Shown here piece by piece: positions 25,351-33,810 of a stretch of DNA of 64,000 nucleotides. The stretch is from JANPCX01 sp050916095 (GTDB taxonomy: Bacteria; Pseudomonadota; Gammaproteobacteria; Burkholderiales; Burkholderiaceae_C). Under the pieces are notes generated by a model that saw only the letters and a program-made list of their open reading frames with translations, searched no databases and had not been told where the DNA came from. Each line of letters opens with the position of its first letter. Positions within the stretch are counted from its first letter, which is position 1. The position numbers and the translations under genes were made by a program. The stretch is taken from positions 2,728,001-2,792,000 of the forward strand of contig CP050901.1 in assembly GCA_050916095.1 (NCBI GenBank). The letters run 5' to 3'.

Positions 25351-27750
25351 TCAGAAGCGATGCACCAGGTTCAGGCTGACGTTGCGCGGATTGCCAGGGC
25401 TGAAGCCCCAGCCATTCACATTGGCCGACTGCGACACCACGCTGCCGTGGGCGTTGTACTTTTTGTTCAGCAGGTTGGTGACGTGCAGAGACAGCGAAGT
25501 TTTCTTCTTGTTGAAGTTGTAGGTAGCCCGCGCTGCCACCAAGGAGTAGGCGTCCTGCTGTAGCTGAGACACGGAGTCTTGCGGCACCACGTAGTAATAC
25601 TGCTTGCCGGTGTATTTCCAATCCACGCCAAACAACACATCACCTGTTTCAACCGGAATGCGGTAATCCAGTTGCAACAAGGCATTGACGCGGGGCGAAC
25701 GCACGAACTCCGCACCCTCGATGCGACGGAAGCTCTGGCCTGTGGACGGGTCGGTGATGGTCAGGTCATCAAACTGAGTCTTGAGCAAGCCGAGGTTGGC
25801 GTTGACGTGGAACCGTTCGGTGAGCTGCGCCTCCACCGTGACCTCGGCACCGTGGGCACTGCCCTTCTTGGCGTTTTGCAGAATCGACAAATTGGCACCC
25901 ACACCCGTCACGGGATCCACCAGCCCATAGGGACCAGAAATGTTGATCTGCTGGTTTTTATAGGTGTAGTGGAAAACGTTGGCGTTGAAGTTCAGGCGAC
26001 CACCCAGCCACTCCGACTTGTAGCCCAGCTCGTAGGAGTCCAACTTCTCTGGTTCCACCGCATAAAGTTGGCGCGGTGTGTTGACACGCGTATTGAAACC
26101 ACCCGACTTGATGCCGTGCGCATAGCGGAAGAACACACGCTGGTTGTCGTCAATCTTGTAAGCCGGTGTGAAGTCGTAGGTGAAGGCGTCCCAGCTTTTG
26201 CTCAAGCCCTGGCGAGGGAAGCTGGTGGCCGTCGAGCCTGTGCCCGTGACGTTGTTCCACCACTCATCCTGCTGTGTCACATTCGCGCCTGCCCAGGCAT
26301 TGCGGTAGTAACCGTAGGACTTGTACTCCTGGGTGAAACGCAAACCCAGCGTCGCTTCAAGTTGTTTGGTGAAGTTGTAGGTGGCACTGCCGAAGGCCGC
26401 GCGGCTGATGGTTTTGTGCTCGTAACCCGTGTCGGTCAGACTGGAGTTGGTCGAGGTGCGGTTGGCGATGGTGGGGTAACCAGCAAGCTGCACCGTGCGG
26501 TTGTCCTCGGTGAGGGTGTCGTAAAAATAATGCCCGCCCACGATCCAGTTGAAACGGTCGTTGCGTGGAGACGCCAGGCGCACCTCTTGGCTGAGCCATT
26601 TCTCAAAATAGTTGCCGTAACTCCAGTTGGCGCCCGATACAAACGGGCTGCTCGGGCCACCGGTGTTGCTGTTGTCGTAGTCCTCATAGGCAGAGATGGA
26701 GGTCAACTCGTAGTCACCAAAACGCCAGCGAAGCTTCAGGTTGGCACCGTTTTGCGAGGTGTCGCTGCGCGCCCAGCGGTTGCCGTCCAGGCTGCTGATC
26801 TCGTCTTGACCGGTGGGGAAATTGAACCTCACCAAGGGGTAGTAAAACTCCTTGCCCGCCGCGGGTGAACCAAAAGTCGAGCTGCCGGTGGTTTTGAGTT
26901 TTCGGTAATGCAAATTCAGCAGGCCTTCAAAGTCATTCGTGAAGGTGCCCAGCAGTTGAAAGCGGTATGCACCGTCTTCCAAATCACCTTCTTTCTGTCC
27001 AGTGAAGACGTTCTTGTAGCGTTTGCCTTGGTCCTCCAGGTGGCCAGCGACGCGGAAAGCCAGCAGGTTTTCCACCAGGGTACCGCCCACGGCCCCCTCG
27101 TAAATCTTCGTGTTGTAGCTGCCATAGCCCAGCTTCACATAACCGTCTTGTTTGAAGCGCGGCTCACGGGACACCACGTTGATGGCACCGCCGGTGGTGT
27201 TCTTGCCCCAGAGCGTTCCTTGCGGACCACTGAGCACCTCGACACGGCTGACGTCAAAGAGCGGGAAGTTGGTGGCCGCACCGTTGGGGAAATAGACCTC
27301 GTCCAAATAGAAGCCCACGGGATTGGGCAGGTCGGCCTGCGGAATGCCGGTGCCCACGCCGCGAATCCACCAGCGTGGCCGGCCGCGCGCACCTGACGCA
27401 TAGGCTGAGGCGTTAGGGATGTAGTTGACGATTTCATTGGCAGAGCGGCCAATGTTTTCCTCTTCCAGCTTCTTAGCGCTGAGCACATTCACCGCGCCGG
27501 CCACGTCCTGCGCAGCCTGCACGCGTTTGTTCGCGGTGACGGTGACCGAAGGCAGCGTAGAGCCTTCATCGGCTTCAACCGCTTTGTTATCAGACGACTG
27601 AGCGCTCGCCAAGCCAGCGCACAGCCACACACCACCACCGACCAGATAGGCCAGCACCGAGGGCAGTGGCCTGGCGCGTAATTGAACTGGTGGCGTTTGG
27701 CGATGATGGGCTTGTTGAGCGGATGGATGGGCTTGCAGCGTCGTCTTCAT
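25351..27750 (-). CDS. TonB-dependent outer-membrane receptor (cassette 2)
   Basis: A 799-residue outer-membrane receptor. The N-terminal basic stretch and hydrophobic core (SVLAYLVGGGVWLCAGLASA) form the signal peptide; a TonB-box-like TLPSVTVTANKR follows, then the plug with VEVLSGPQGTLWGKNTTGGA. The barrel ends in NLVHRF with the terminal Phe. It shares long runs with the receptor of cassette 1 (NTTGGAI, RPRWWIRGVGTG versus RPRWFLRGIGTN), so the two are paralogous but divergent. It is the first gene after the best sigma-54 promoter in the window (27812-27826). Probable role: uptake of an organosulfur ligand too large or dilute for porins. Confidence 0.92.
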   Translation of the reverse strand: MKTTLQAHPSAQQAHHRQTPPVQLRARPLPSVLAYLVGGGVWLCAGLASAQSSDNKAVEADEGSTLPSVTVTANKRVQAAQDVAGAVNVLSAKKLEEENIGRSANEIVNYIPNASAYASGARGRPRWWIRGVGTGIPQADLPNPVGFYLDEVYFPNGAATNFPLFDVSRVEVLSGPQGTLWGKNTTGGAINVVSREPRFKQDGYVKLGYGSYNTKIYEGAVGGTLVENLLAFRVAGHLEDQGKRYKNVFTGQKEGDLEDGAYRFQLLGTFTNDFEGLLNLHYRKLKTTGSSTFGSPAAGKEFYYPLVRFNFPTGQDEISSLDGNRWARSDTSQNGANLKLRWRFGDYELTSISAYEDYDNSNTGGPSSPFVSGANWSYGNYFEKWLSQEVRLASPRNDRFNWIVGGHYFYDTLTEDNRTVQLAGYPTIANRTSTNSSLTDTGYEHKTISRAAFGSATYNFTKQLEATLGLRFTQEYKSYGYYRNAWAGANVTQQDEWWNNVTGTGSTATSFPRQGLSKSWDAFTYDFTPAYKIDDNQRVFFRYAHGIKSGGFNTRVNTPRQLYAVEPEKLDSYELGYKSEWLGGRLNFNANVFHYTYKNQQINISGPYGLVDPVTGVGANLSILQNAKKGSAHGAEVTVEAQLTERFHVNANLGLLKTQFDDLTITDPSTGQSFRRIEGAEFVRSPRVNALLQLDYRIPVETGDVLFGVDWKYTGKQYYYVVPQDSVSQLQQDAYSLVAARATYNFNKKKTSLSLHVTNLLNKKYNAHGSVVSQSANVNGWGFSPGNPRNVSLNLVHRF

Positions 27751-27811
27751 GTCCTCGTGGCCTTTGTCGGTGCTGTTGATTGGCTTGTGGTTTGTGTGCG
27801 GAACTCAATTC

Positions 27812-27826
27812 GCAAGCGACGTGCCA
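27812..27826 (-). promoter_or_regulatory. Sigma-54 promoter of cassette 2
   Basis: Minus strand TGGCACGTCGCTTGC matches the -24/-12 consensus TGGCAC-N5-TTGC exactly. Predicted start site is near 27800, about 50 bases before the receptor ATG. Confidence 0.8.
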
Positions 27827-28337
27827 CAGGTTGCACGCAAAGCAACGTTGAAATCACGCGCCGCATATCGATCCTCGCCAAGACGCTATAGGTGGGATCG
27901 TTTGCTGCGTTTGAAGCAGAACGCGGCGCGGTTGAGCAGGAGCCACCCACTGCGAAAGCCCGAACACTTGTGGGCTTGTTTGGATAACAACAAGCGGGGA
28001 AAACATTTGGCTTTTTTCAAACAAGTGAGCGCTATGCGTTTTCTTGTAGAGAGTGGCGTCAACTGCGACACACATGCCATACCCCCATCGCTCCAAGAAC
28101 TGTCGACCGCCCGCATCGCCCTCACCTGGCTCAATGCCAGCAGCCACGCGGCAACTTCTGCACAAAAACAAACAACCCTCGCTGGCATCAGCCCTGCACG
28201 CGTGCACGCGGTGGACCACAGTCAGCCCCGAGGTTGGAAAGCCATGCCTCGGCCATGTGGCCTGTCACGCTGGTTTTGCTGCGCGGATTTGATCCAGCAC
28301 AAAGAAATACGACCAGCCGGACATTGCAACGCGCGTC

Positions 28338-28353
28338 AGGCACGCAACCTGCG
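28338..28353 (+). promoter_or_regulatory. Sigma-54 promoter of monooxygenases D and E
   Basis: AGGCACGCAACCTGCG has GG-N10-GC spacing and the GGCACG core; -12 is CTGC rather than TTGC. Predicted start site is near 28364, about 44 bases before the ATG at 28408. Confidence 0.6.
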
Positions 28354-28407
28354 AAGGTGTGGGCAGTCAAGCCATCCACACCCCATCAACAGACAAAAGG
28401 AGCCCCC

Positions 28408-29496
28408 ATGACCACCGAGTTCATTTGGCAACTGCCCACCAGCGGCGATGGCCGCTTGGGCCATGCACCCAGCACCCGACGCGGCGAGCGTGCACCCGGT
28501 GCCGGTTCACCGTATCAAGACGGCGTGACCGACCCCCGCGGCAACCGTTTCAACTTTTTCGACTACATCCACCAGGTGGCGCGCGCAGCAGACCTGGGCG
28601 GCTTTGATGGTGTGCAGATCCAGCACGACCTGCACGGCGACGAATCCTGGATCGTGGCCGGCGTGATTGCCCGCAGCACCCGCCACCTGAAACTGCTCAC
28701 TGAGTTTGACGCCGCACGCGGCTCGGCGGTGTATGCCGCCAAGAACGCTGCCAGTTATCAGCGCTACAGCGGTGGGCGCTTCGCATGGCAAATTTCCACC
28801 GTGGCCGACGCCGCCTTGCGCCGCCAGCAGGCCGACACGGTGGCCGACTCAGACCAACTGCTGCGCATTGACGAGTTCCTCACCGTGGCCAAAGGCGTGT
28901 TGACCACCGCGCCCTACAGTTTCAAGGGCCGCTTCTTCGAGGTGTTGGACGGCGGCTTCAAGGGGCCGCTGTCCGGCCAGGTGGTGCCGCCTGTCTATTT
29001 GTCGGGCGAAAGCGAAGAGGCGCTGGCGTTGTCGGCCAAACACGCCGACGTGCATGTCTTGCCGGCCTTGCCGCCGAAGCAGCTCAGCGCCGCAGTTGCG
29101 AGAGTTCAATCACTGGCCGCCCTGCAAGGCCGCAGCGTGAAGATTGGTTTACGCATTGATGTGGTGGCCCGGGAGACCGAAGACGAAGCCCGCCATGATG
29201 TGCAGCGCACCTGGGCGCAACTCGGCCGAAAGCAGGATCTCCGCGCCATCGACCCGGCCCTCAGCCCCCAACTGTGGCCACCTGTCACGCCACAAACAGG
29301 TGCGAGAGCGGCGCTGGTCGGCAGCTACACGCAGGTCACCGAGAGGCTGCATGACTATGCCCAGTTGGGCGTGCAGAGCTTCATCCTCGCCGCCGTGCCG
29401 CAGTTTGAAGAGGCCTACCGCTTTGGCGAGCATGTGTTGCCCGCCTTACGCGAGCGTTTGGGTGAACAGTCTCAAACCAAACCGCAAGCTGCTTAA
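28408..29496 (+). CDS. SsuD-type flavin-dependent monooxygenase (copy D)
   Basis: A 362-residue LLM monooxygenase. The start at 28408 (MTTEFIWQLPTSGDGRLGH) follows AAGGAG five bases upstream. It shares FEVLDGGF, SAKHADVHVLP and the shape of the N-terminal insertion with copy B. The RLH triplet of SsuD reads RID (GLRIDVVARETEDEAR), so the Arg is kept and the His is Asp. It ends AAVPQFEEAYRFGEHVLPAL. Its TAA stop is part of the TTAA at the left end of a 236-bp inverted-repeat element. Before that insertion copy E began only about 33 bases downstream, so D and E were one operon. Confidence 0.91.
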   Translation: MTTEFIWQLPTSGDGRLGHAPSTRRGERAPGAGSPYQDGVTDPRGNRFNFFDYIHQVARAADLGGFDGVQIQHDLHGDESWIVAGVIARSTRHLKLLTEFDAARGSAVYAAKNAASYQRYSGGRFAWQISTVADAALRRQQADTVADSDQLLRIDEFLTVAKGVLTTAPYSFKGRFFEVLDGGFKGPLSGQVVPPVYLSGESEEALALSAKHADVHVLPALPPKQLSAAVARVQSLAALQGRSVKIGLRIDVVARETEDEARHDVQRTWAQLGRKQDLRAIDPALSPQLWPPVTPQTGARAALVGSYTQVTERLHDYAQLGVQSFILAAVPQFEEAYRFGEHVLPALRERLGEQSQTKPQAA

Positions 29497-29732
29497 CCCG
29501 GATATTTCACCAGGTCGCTCTCCTTTGCCCCGCAACACCGCATAAATGCTCACATTCTTGGCTTCGAGTGCCAAATCCAATTTGTACCGAGCGCTACACG
29601 CCCGATTGAGCCGCGCTGCGGCACGCTGGCGGCGTTGCTCCTCCTTGCGGGCACGAGCCCGCAGCGTCGTCTCGCCTTGCCAGCGCACCGCATCACAGCC
29701 CACTCGGGCGTGTCCCTGGTGAAATATCCGGG
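29497..29732. mobile_element. Small inverted-repeat (MITE-like) element between D and E
   Basis: A perfect 22-base inverted repeat (29493-29514 and 29715-29736) bounds this element. Read as an insertion, it is 236 bp with 18-base termini CCCGGATATTTCACCAGG and a flanking TTAA duplication. The left TTAA supplies the stop codon of copy D. The interior has an antisense reading frame ending GKGERPGEIS that spans both ends and is not a recognisable gene. It may be a decayed IS end or a non-autonomous element. Confidence 0.75.
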
Positions 29733-29765
29733 TTAACCCCCAACAAAATAGTTCAGGAGCACTCC

Positions 29766-30923
29766 ATGACCATCGACGTTTTTTGGCGCATTCCCACCCA
29801 CGGCGAACCCAGCTCGCACCGTGCCCGCACACCGCACCGGGGCGACTGGTTTCCGGGCAACGACGCGCGACGCCAAGCCGGGCTCAGTGGCGAGCACGGT
29901 TTGTCTTACATCGACTACCTGGCGGAGATCGCCCGTGCTGCGGAGATCTCCGGTTTCCAGGGCGGCTTGACCCCCTCCTTCCCGATGACGGACGAACCCT
30001 GGGCCATCTCCGCTTTTTTGGCGCGGGAAACCAAAACCTTCCGCTTCATGATTCCCTTCCAACCCGGTTTCTTGAACCCCGTCACCGCTGCCCGCATGAC
30101 GGCCAGCCTGCAACGCGCCACCGGCGGGCGCGCGCTCTACAACGTGATCACCGGTGGCGGCGGCCCGGCCCAACTGTGGTGGGGTGACACCGCCGGCCAC
30201 GACGCCCGCTACGACCGCACCACCGAGTTCCTCGACGTGCTGCGCGGCGTGTGGCGCGGTGGGCCTTTCTCTTACCAGGGCCAGTACTACCAGGTGGAAG
30301 ACGGCGGCCTGCCCGCGCCTTTGAATGCAGAGGACTACCCCGAAATTTATTTCTCCGGCTCGTCAGATGCGGCTTTGAACTCCGCCTCCAAACACGCCGA
30401 CTACTACCTCACCTGGTTGGAACCCTTTGAGCAACTGCGCGAAAAATTCAAACGCGTGCGCGAAAAAACCGAGGCCCTGGGGCGGCAAATCAAATGCTCC
30501 ATCCGCGTGGACATCGTGGCCCGGCCCACCGAGGAAGAAGCCTGGCTGGAAATTCAAAAGGGCTTTGAAAAAGTGGACCAAGCCGCCATCGAACGACTCA
30601 CCGCCGCCAACGCGGGTGGCGACTCGGTCGGTGCCGCTCGCCAACGCAGCACCCGCCCCACCACCATCAACAGCTACCGCGACCTGATCATTGAACCGAA
30701 TGTGTGGTCAGGCTTCAACCTGCTGCGCGGCGGCCAAACCAATGGCATCGTAGGCAGCTATCAGCAGGTGGCCGAGCGGCTGGACGAACTGGTGCAGCTC
30801 GGTGCGGACGCCTTCATCTTAGCCAGCACACCCCATCTGGAGGAGGCCTATCGCGTGGGTGAAGAGGTGCTGCCGCTGGTGCGGGGACACCGGCAGCACG
30901 ACCCGCTGCGCGTCGTGGGGTGA
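29766..30923 (+). CDS. SsuD-type flavin-dependent monooxygenase (copy E)
   Basis: A 385-residue LLM monooxygenase, closest to copy A: NVITGGGGPAQLWWGD, EIYFSGSSDAALNSASKHAD, STPHLEEAYRVGEEVLPLVR. AGGAG stands six to seven bases before the ATG. The SsuD RLH triplet reads RVD (SIRVDIVARPTEEEAW) and the Cys before the acidic pair is replaced (LTPSFPMTDEPW). The shared GGGGP-LWWGD pattern of A and E marks a subgroup distinct from B/D and from C. It is second in the D-E unit, now separated from D by the inverted-repeat element, and convergent with groEL. Confidence 0.92.
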   Translation: MTIDVFWRIPTHGEPSSHRARTPHRGDWFPGNDARRQAGLSGEHGLSYIDYLAEIARAAEISGFQGGLTPSFPMTDEPWAISAFLARETKTFRFMIPFQPGFLNPVTAARMTASLQRATGGRALYNVITGGGGPAQLWWGDTAGHDARYDRTTEFLDVLRGVWRGGPFSYQGQYYQVEDGGLPAPLNAEDYPEIYFSGSSDAALNSASKHADYYLTWLEPFEQLREKFKRVREKTEALGRQIKCSIRVDIVARPTEEEAWLEIQKGFEKVDQAAIERLTAANAGGDSVGAARQRSTRPTTINSYRDLIIEPNVWSGFNLLRGGQTNGIVGSYQQVAERLDELVQLGADAFILASTPHLEEAYRVGEEVLPLVRGHRQHDPLRVVG

Positions 30924-30966
30924 ATGCGCCATTCGCGTCTGCGCGTCCTTGTTGAAAAATTGCCGC

Positions 30967-31014
30967 TTTTCGCTGCACCGCGCCGGGCCGAGACCCGGCG
31001 CGGTGCAGCGAAAA
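30967..31014. repeat. Perfect 21-base inverted repeat between convergent genes
   Basis: The arms are TTTTCGCTGCACCGCGCCGG plus G and the exact complement, separated by CCGAGA. The structure would form a very stable hairpin after monooxygenase E. Neither side has a T-run in the correct place for a classical terminator except through the stem itself. Confidence 0.8.
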
Positions 31015-31042
31015 AAAGCCCGCGCCGTGTGGTGCGGGCTTA
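31011..31042 (-). terminator. Rho-independent terminator of groES-groEL
   Basis: On the minus strand the stem AAGCCCGC / GCGGGCTT is followed directly by a run of seven T. It lies about 100 bases after the groEL stop. The A-tract/T-tract arrangement fits only the minus direction. Confidence 0.85.
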
Positions 31043-31144
31043 AATCCATCGCTCACTCAAGCAATGGCAGCAATGAAATAGTTTCTCGAACCAGGCTCTG
31101 CCCATCTAGGGGGGTGAGCCGCACCTGATGCAGGTCGACGGGCC

Positions 31145-32794
31145 TTAGAAATCAGGCCCGCCAAAACCACCAGGGCCACCTGCCGGTGCCGAAGGTGCTG
31201 CTTTGTCAGCAGGCAATTCGGTCACGATGGCTTCGGTGGTGAGGATGAGGCTGGCCACCGAGGCGGCGTTTTGCAAGGCGGAACGCGTCACCTTGGCGGG
31301 ATCGAGCACGCCCTGCTCCACCAAGTCGCCATAGGTGCTGTTGGCCGCGTTGTAGCCGTGGTTGCCCGAGCCCTTGAGCACTTCGTTGACGACCACCGAG
31401 GGTTCTTCACCGGCATTGGCCACGATCTGGCGCAGTGGTTCTTCCACCGCGCGCAGCACGAGTTTGATGCCGGCGTCTTGGTCAGCGTTGTCGCCCTTGA
31501 GCACGCCTTTGGCCACCACCGCCTGGCGTGCGCGCAACAAGGCCACACCACCACCGGGAACAATGCCCTCTTCCACGGCAGCGCGGGTGGCGTGCAGTGC
31601 GTCTTCCACGCGGGCTTTCTTTTCTTTGAGTTCCACTTCGGTGGCGGCACCGACCTTGATGACGGCCACGCCGCCAGCGAGTTTGGCCACACGCTCTTGC
31701 AGCTTTTCGCGGTCGTAGTCGCTGGTGGCTTCTTCGATCTGCACGCGGATTTGTTTGACGCGCGACTCAATGTCAGCGGCTGCACCGGCACCGTCGATCA
31801 AGGTGGTGTTTTCCTTGCCCACTTCAACGCGTTTGGCTTGGCCAAGGTCAGCCAACGTCACTTTGTCCAGCGCCAGGCCCACCTCTTCGCTGATGACCTT
31901 GCCGCCGGTCAAGATGGCGATGTCTTCCAGGATGGCCTTGCGGCGGTCGCCGAAACCAGGGGTCTTCACCGCCACCACCTTCAGGATGCCGCGAATCGAA
32001 TTCACCACCAAAGTAGCGAGGGCTTCGCCTTCAACTTCTTCGGCAATGATCAACAATGGACGGCCCGCTTTGGCCACTTGCTCCAGCGTCGGTAGCAGGT
32101 CGCGGATGTTGCTGATTTTCTTGTCGAACAGCAACACGAAAGGGTTGTCCAGCAACGCGACTTGGCGTTCCGGGTTGTTGATGAAATAGGGCGAGAGGTA
32201 ACCACGGTCGAACTGCAAACCTTCCACCACGTCCAGTTCGTTGTTCAGGCTCTTGCCGTCTTCCACGGTGATGACGCCTTCTTTGCCCACCTTGTCGATG
32301 GCGTTGGCGATGATCTGGCCAATGTCCCAATCCGAATTGGCGGAGATGGCGCCCACCTGGGCAATTTCTTTGCTCGTGGTGATGGGCTTGGCGAGGTTCT
32401 TGACCTCTTCCACCAAGGCGATCACGGCCTTGTCGATACCGCGCTTGAGGTCGGTCGGGTTCAATCCTGCCGCCACGTATTTGAAGCCTTCACGCACGAT
32501 GGCCTGGGCCAGCACGGTGGCGGTGGTGGTGCCATCGCCCGCGTTGTCGCTGGTGCGCGAGGCCACTTCCTTGACGAGCTGGGCACCGATGTTTTCGTAG
32601 CGGTCCTTGAGCTCAATTTCCTTGGCGACGGAGACACCGTCCTTGGTCACCGTGGGCGAGCCAAAGCTGCGCTCCAGCACCACGTTGCGGCCTTTGGGGC
32701 CGAGGGTGACCTTGACCGCGTCGGCCAGAATGTTCACGCCGCGAACCACCTTGGCCCGCGCGTCGTCACCGAATACCACTTGTTTTGCAGCCAT
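31145..32794 (-). CDS. groEL: Chaperonin GroEL
   Basis: A 549-residue chaperonin subunit that folds proteins in 14-mer rings with GroES. It has MAAKQVVFGDDARAKVVRGV at the start, NVVLERSFGSPTVTKDGVSV, the ATP-site motif DNAGDGTTTATVLAQAIV and EEGIVPGGGVALLRA. The C-terminus is Gly-rich, GGPGGFGGPDF, rather than GGM repeats. AGGAG lies eight bases upstream of the start. It is 44 bases downstream of groES in the usual groESL order. The sequence is complete with no sign of decay. Whether it is the only groEL of the genome cannot be told. Confidence 0.98.
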   Translation of the reverse strand: MAAKQVVFGDDARAKVVRGVNILADAVKVTLGPKGRNVVLERSFGSPTVTKDGVSVAKEIELKDRYENIGAQLVKEVASRTSDNAGDGTTTATVLAQAIVREGFKYVAAGLNPTDLKRGIDKAVIALVEEVKNLAKPITTSKEIAQVGAISANSDWDIGQIIANAIDKVGKEGVITVEDGKSLNNELDVVEGLQFDRGYLSPYFINNPERQVALLDNPFVLLFDKKISNIRDLLPTLEQVAKAGRPLLIIAEEVEGEALATLVVNSIRGILKVVAVKTPGFGDRRKAILEDIAILTGGKVISEEVGLALDKVTLADLGQAKRVEVGKENTTLIDGAGAAADIESRVKQIRVQIEEATSDYDREKLQERVAKLAGGVAVIKVGAATEVELKEKKARVEDALHATRAAVEEGIVPGGGVALLRARQAVVAKGVLKGDNADQDAGIKLVLRAVEEPLRQIVANAGEEPSVVVNEVLKGSGNHGYNAANSTYGDLVEQGVLDPAKVTRSALQNAASVASLILTTEAIVTELPADKAAPSAPAGGPGGFGGPDF

Positions 32795-32838
32795 GAGAAT
32801 TTCTCCTTGTTTCTAGGGTTGCTGTAAAGGACTCGCGA

Positions 32839-33129
32839 TCAGGCTTCGATCACGCCGAACACGTCTTCCTCGCGGATGACCAGCACTTCCTGGCCGTCCA
32901 CCTTCACGGTCTGGCCGGAGTATTTGCCGAACAAAATCTTGTCGCCCCTCTTCACCACCGGGGCAATGAAGTCGCCTTTGTCGTTGCGTTTGCCGGGGCC
33001 GACGGCAAGGATCTCACCTTGCTCGGGCTTCTCACCGGCCGAGTCGGGAATGACGATGCCGCTGGCGGTTTTGAGTTCGGGGTCACTGCGCTTGACGATG
33101 ATGCGGTCATGCAATGGACGGATGGGCAT
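32839..33129 (-). CDS. groES: Co-chaperonin GroES
   Basis: A 96-residue lid subunit for GroEL: MPIRPLHDRIIVKRSDPELK, the mobile loop TASGIVIPDSAGEKP, and EVLVIREEDVFGVIEA at the end. GGAG lies seven to eight bases before the ATG at 33129. The longer upstream frame runs through an intergenic repeat and is not real coding sequence. The gene leads a two-gene operon with groEL. Confidence 0.98.
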   Translation of the reverse strand: MPIRPLHDRIIVKRSDPELKTASGIVIPDSAGEKPEQGEILAVGPGKRNDKGDFIAPVVKRGDKILFGKYSGQTVKVDGQEVLVIREEDVFGVIEA

Positions 33130-33208
33130 GCTGTGGCTCCTTTCAATGTTGACGGGAAAAAACTGTATGCACCTGTTGATGTTTGCTTTATTCACGACAA
33201 CCTCAAGC

Positions 33209-33304
33209 CCGTTCGCCCTGAGCCTGTCGAAGGGCCTGCACCGAGGCACGCGCTGGCTTCGACAGGTCCTGTCCTGAGCCACGTCGAAGGGTCAGCCCGA
33301 ACGG
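33209..33304. repeat. Palindromic CCGTTCG...CGAACGG repeat upstream of groES
   Basis: A composite inverted repeat starts CCGTTCGCCCTGAGCCTGTC, has a middle GCACGCGCTGGCTTCGACAG and ends GGGTCAGCCCGAACGG. It lies 80 bases before groES. The same family occurs at 33441-33510, 54624-54733 and 60312-60513, and as a half at 9178. Confidence 0.85.
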
Positions 33305-33413
33305 TGTGGTGTCGCAATTGATGTAAATCTCAATAGCGGTGCACATGACGAGTCCAATGCAAACTCCAGGCCAGCCATGGCGATGCAATTTGCGCTATGT
33401 GGATCAAGCACTT

Positions 33414-33526
33414 AGAGCCGCTAACAAAACACTGCATACACCGTTCGCCCCGAGGTCGAAGGGCCTTGCACCGAGGTACGCGCTGGCTTCGACAAGCTCA
33501 GCCCGAACGGTTTTGTTAGCGGCTCT
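33414..33526. repeat. Nested inverted repeat between groES and the ABC exporter
   Basis: Outer arms of 17 perfect bases, AGAGCCGCTAACAAAAC (33414-33430) and its complement (33510-33526), enclose an inner CCGTTCG / CGAACGG palindrome (33441-33510). The structure looks like a MITE or a repeat captured inside another. Confidence 0.8.
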
Positions 33527-33581
33527 TAGCACTCGCCACAGTGTCTTGCGTCTTGCGTATGCTGTTGAACAGCTAGCACTC
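33526..33581 (-). promoter_or_regulatory. Two CIRCE-like half-sites upstream of groES
   Basis: TTAGCACTC at 33526-33534 and CTAGCACTC at 33573-33581 match one half of the HrcA operator (TTAGCACTC-N9-GAGTGCTAA). Neither has a good second half at N9. They lie about 400 bases upstream of groES, with repeats in between. A decayed or displaced operator is possible. The rest of the 681-base gap 33130-33810 shows only the two repeats. Confidence 0.3.
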
Positions 33582-33810
33582 TCGCGCAAAGATTGCTGCT
33601 GAACCAACAGCAAGGGGATCTTGCTGCAGCGGTAGTCAGGGGAGACCACGGGCTGGCACAAGGGCTGCTTAAAGCGCATACCGATATGCGAACCCAGCCC
33701 CATGAAACACCGATACGCACCTCCCCCAATCCAGGGCGGCCACACAATCAGGCAACCCCGATACGCCATCAATCCGGGGCACTGAAACGTCCCACTCGGC
33801 CCCTTCCCGC

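Larger units (their letters stand above)
27751..28407. other. Divergent promoter region between cassette 2 and monooxygenase D
   Basis: This 657-base gap holds no convincing gene. It contains a sigma-54 site facing each way (27812-27826 minus, 28338-28353 plus). It also has the inverted repeat GTTGCACGCAAAGCAAC (27830-27846) and the palindrome CAACGTTG (27843-27850). The long middle part would suit shared upstream activator sites. Confidence 0.6.

Noticed and set aside
29446..29832. 128-residue minus-strand frame through the inverted-repeat element
   Set aside because: The Arg-rich translation (TTLRARARKEEQRRQ) recalls basic tails of transposases, but the frame runs across the termini into both flanking genes. 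A transposase fragment cannot be shown.
30967..31014. Rho-independent terminator for monooxygenase E
   Set aside because: The hairpin is strong, but on the plus strand it is followed by A and not T. It is kept as an inverted repeat only.
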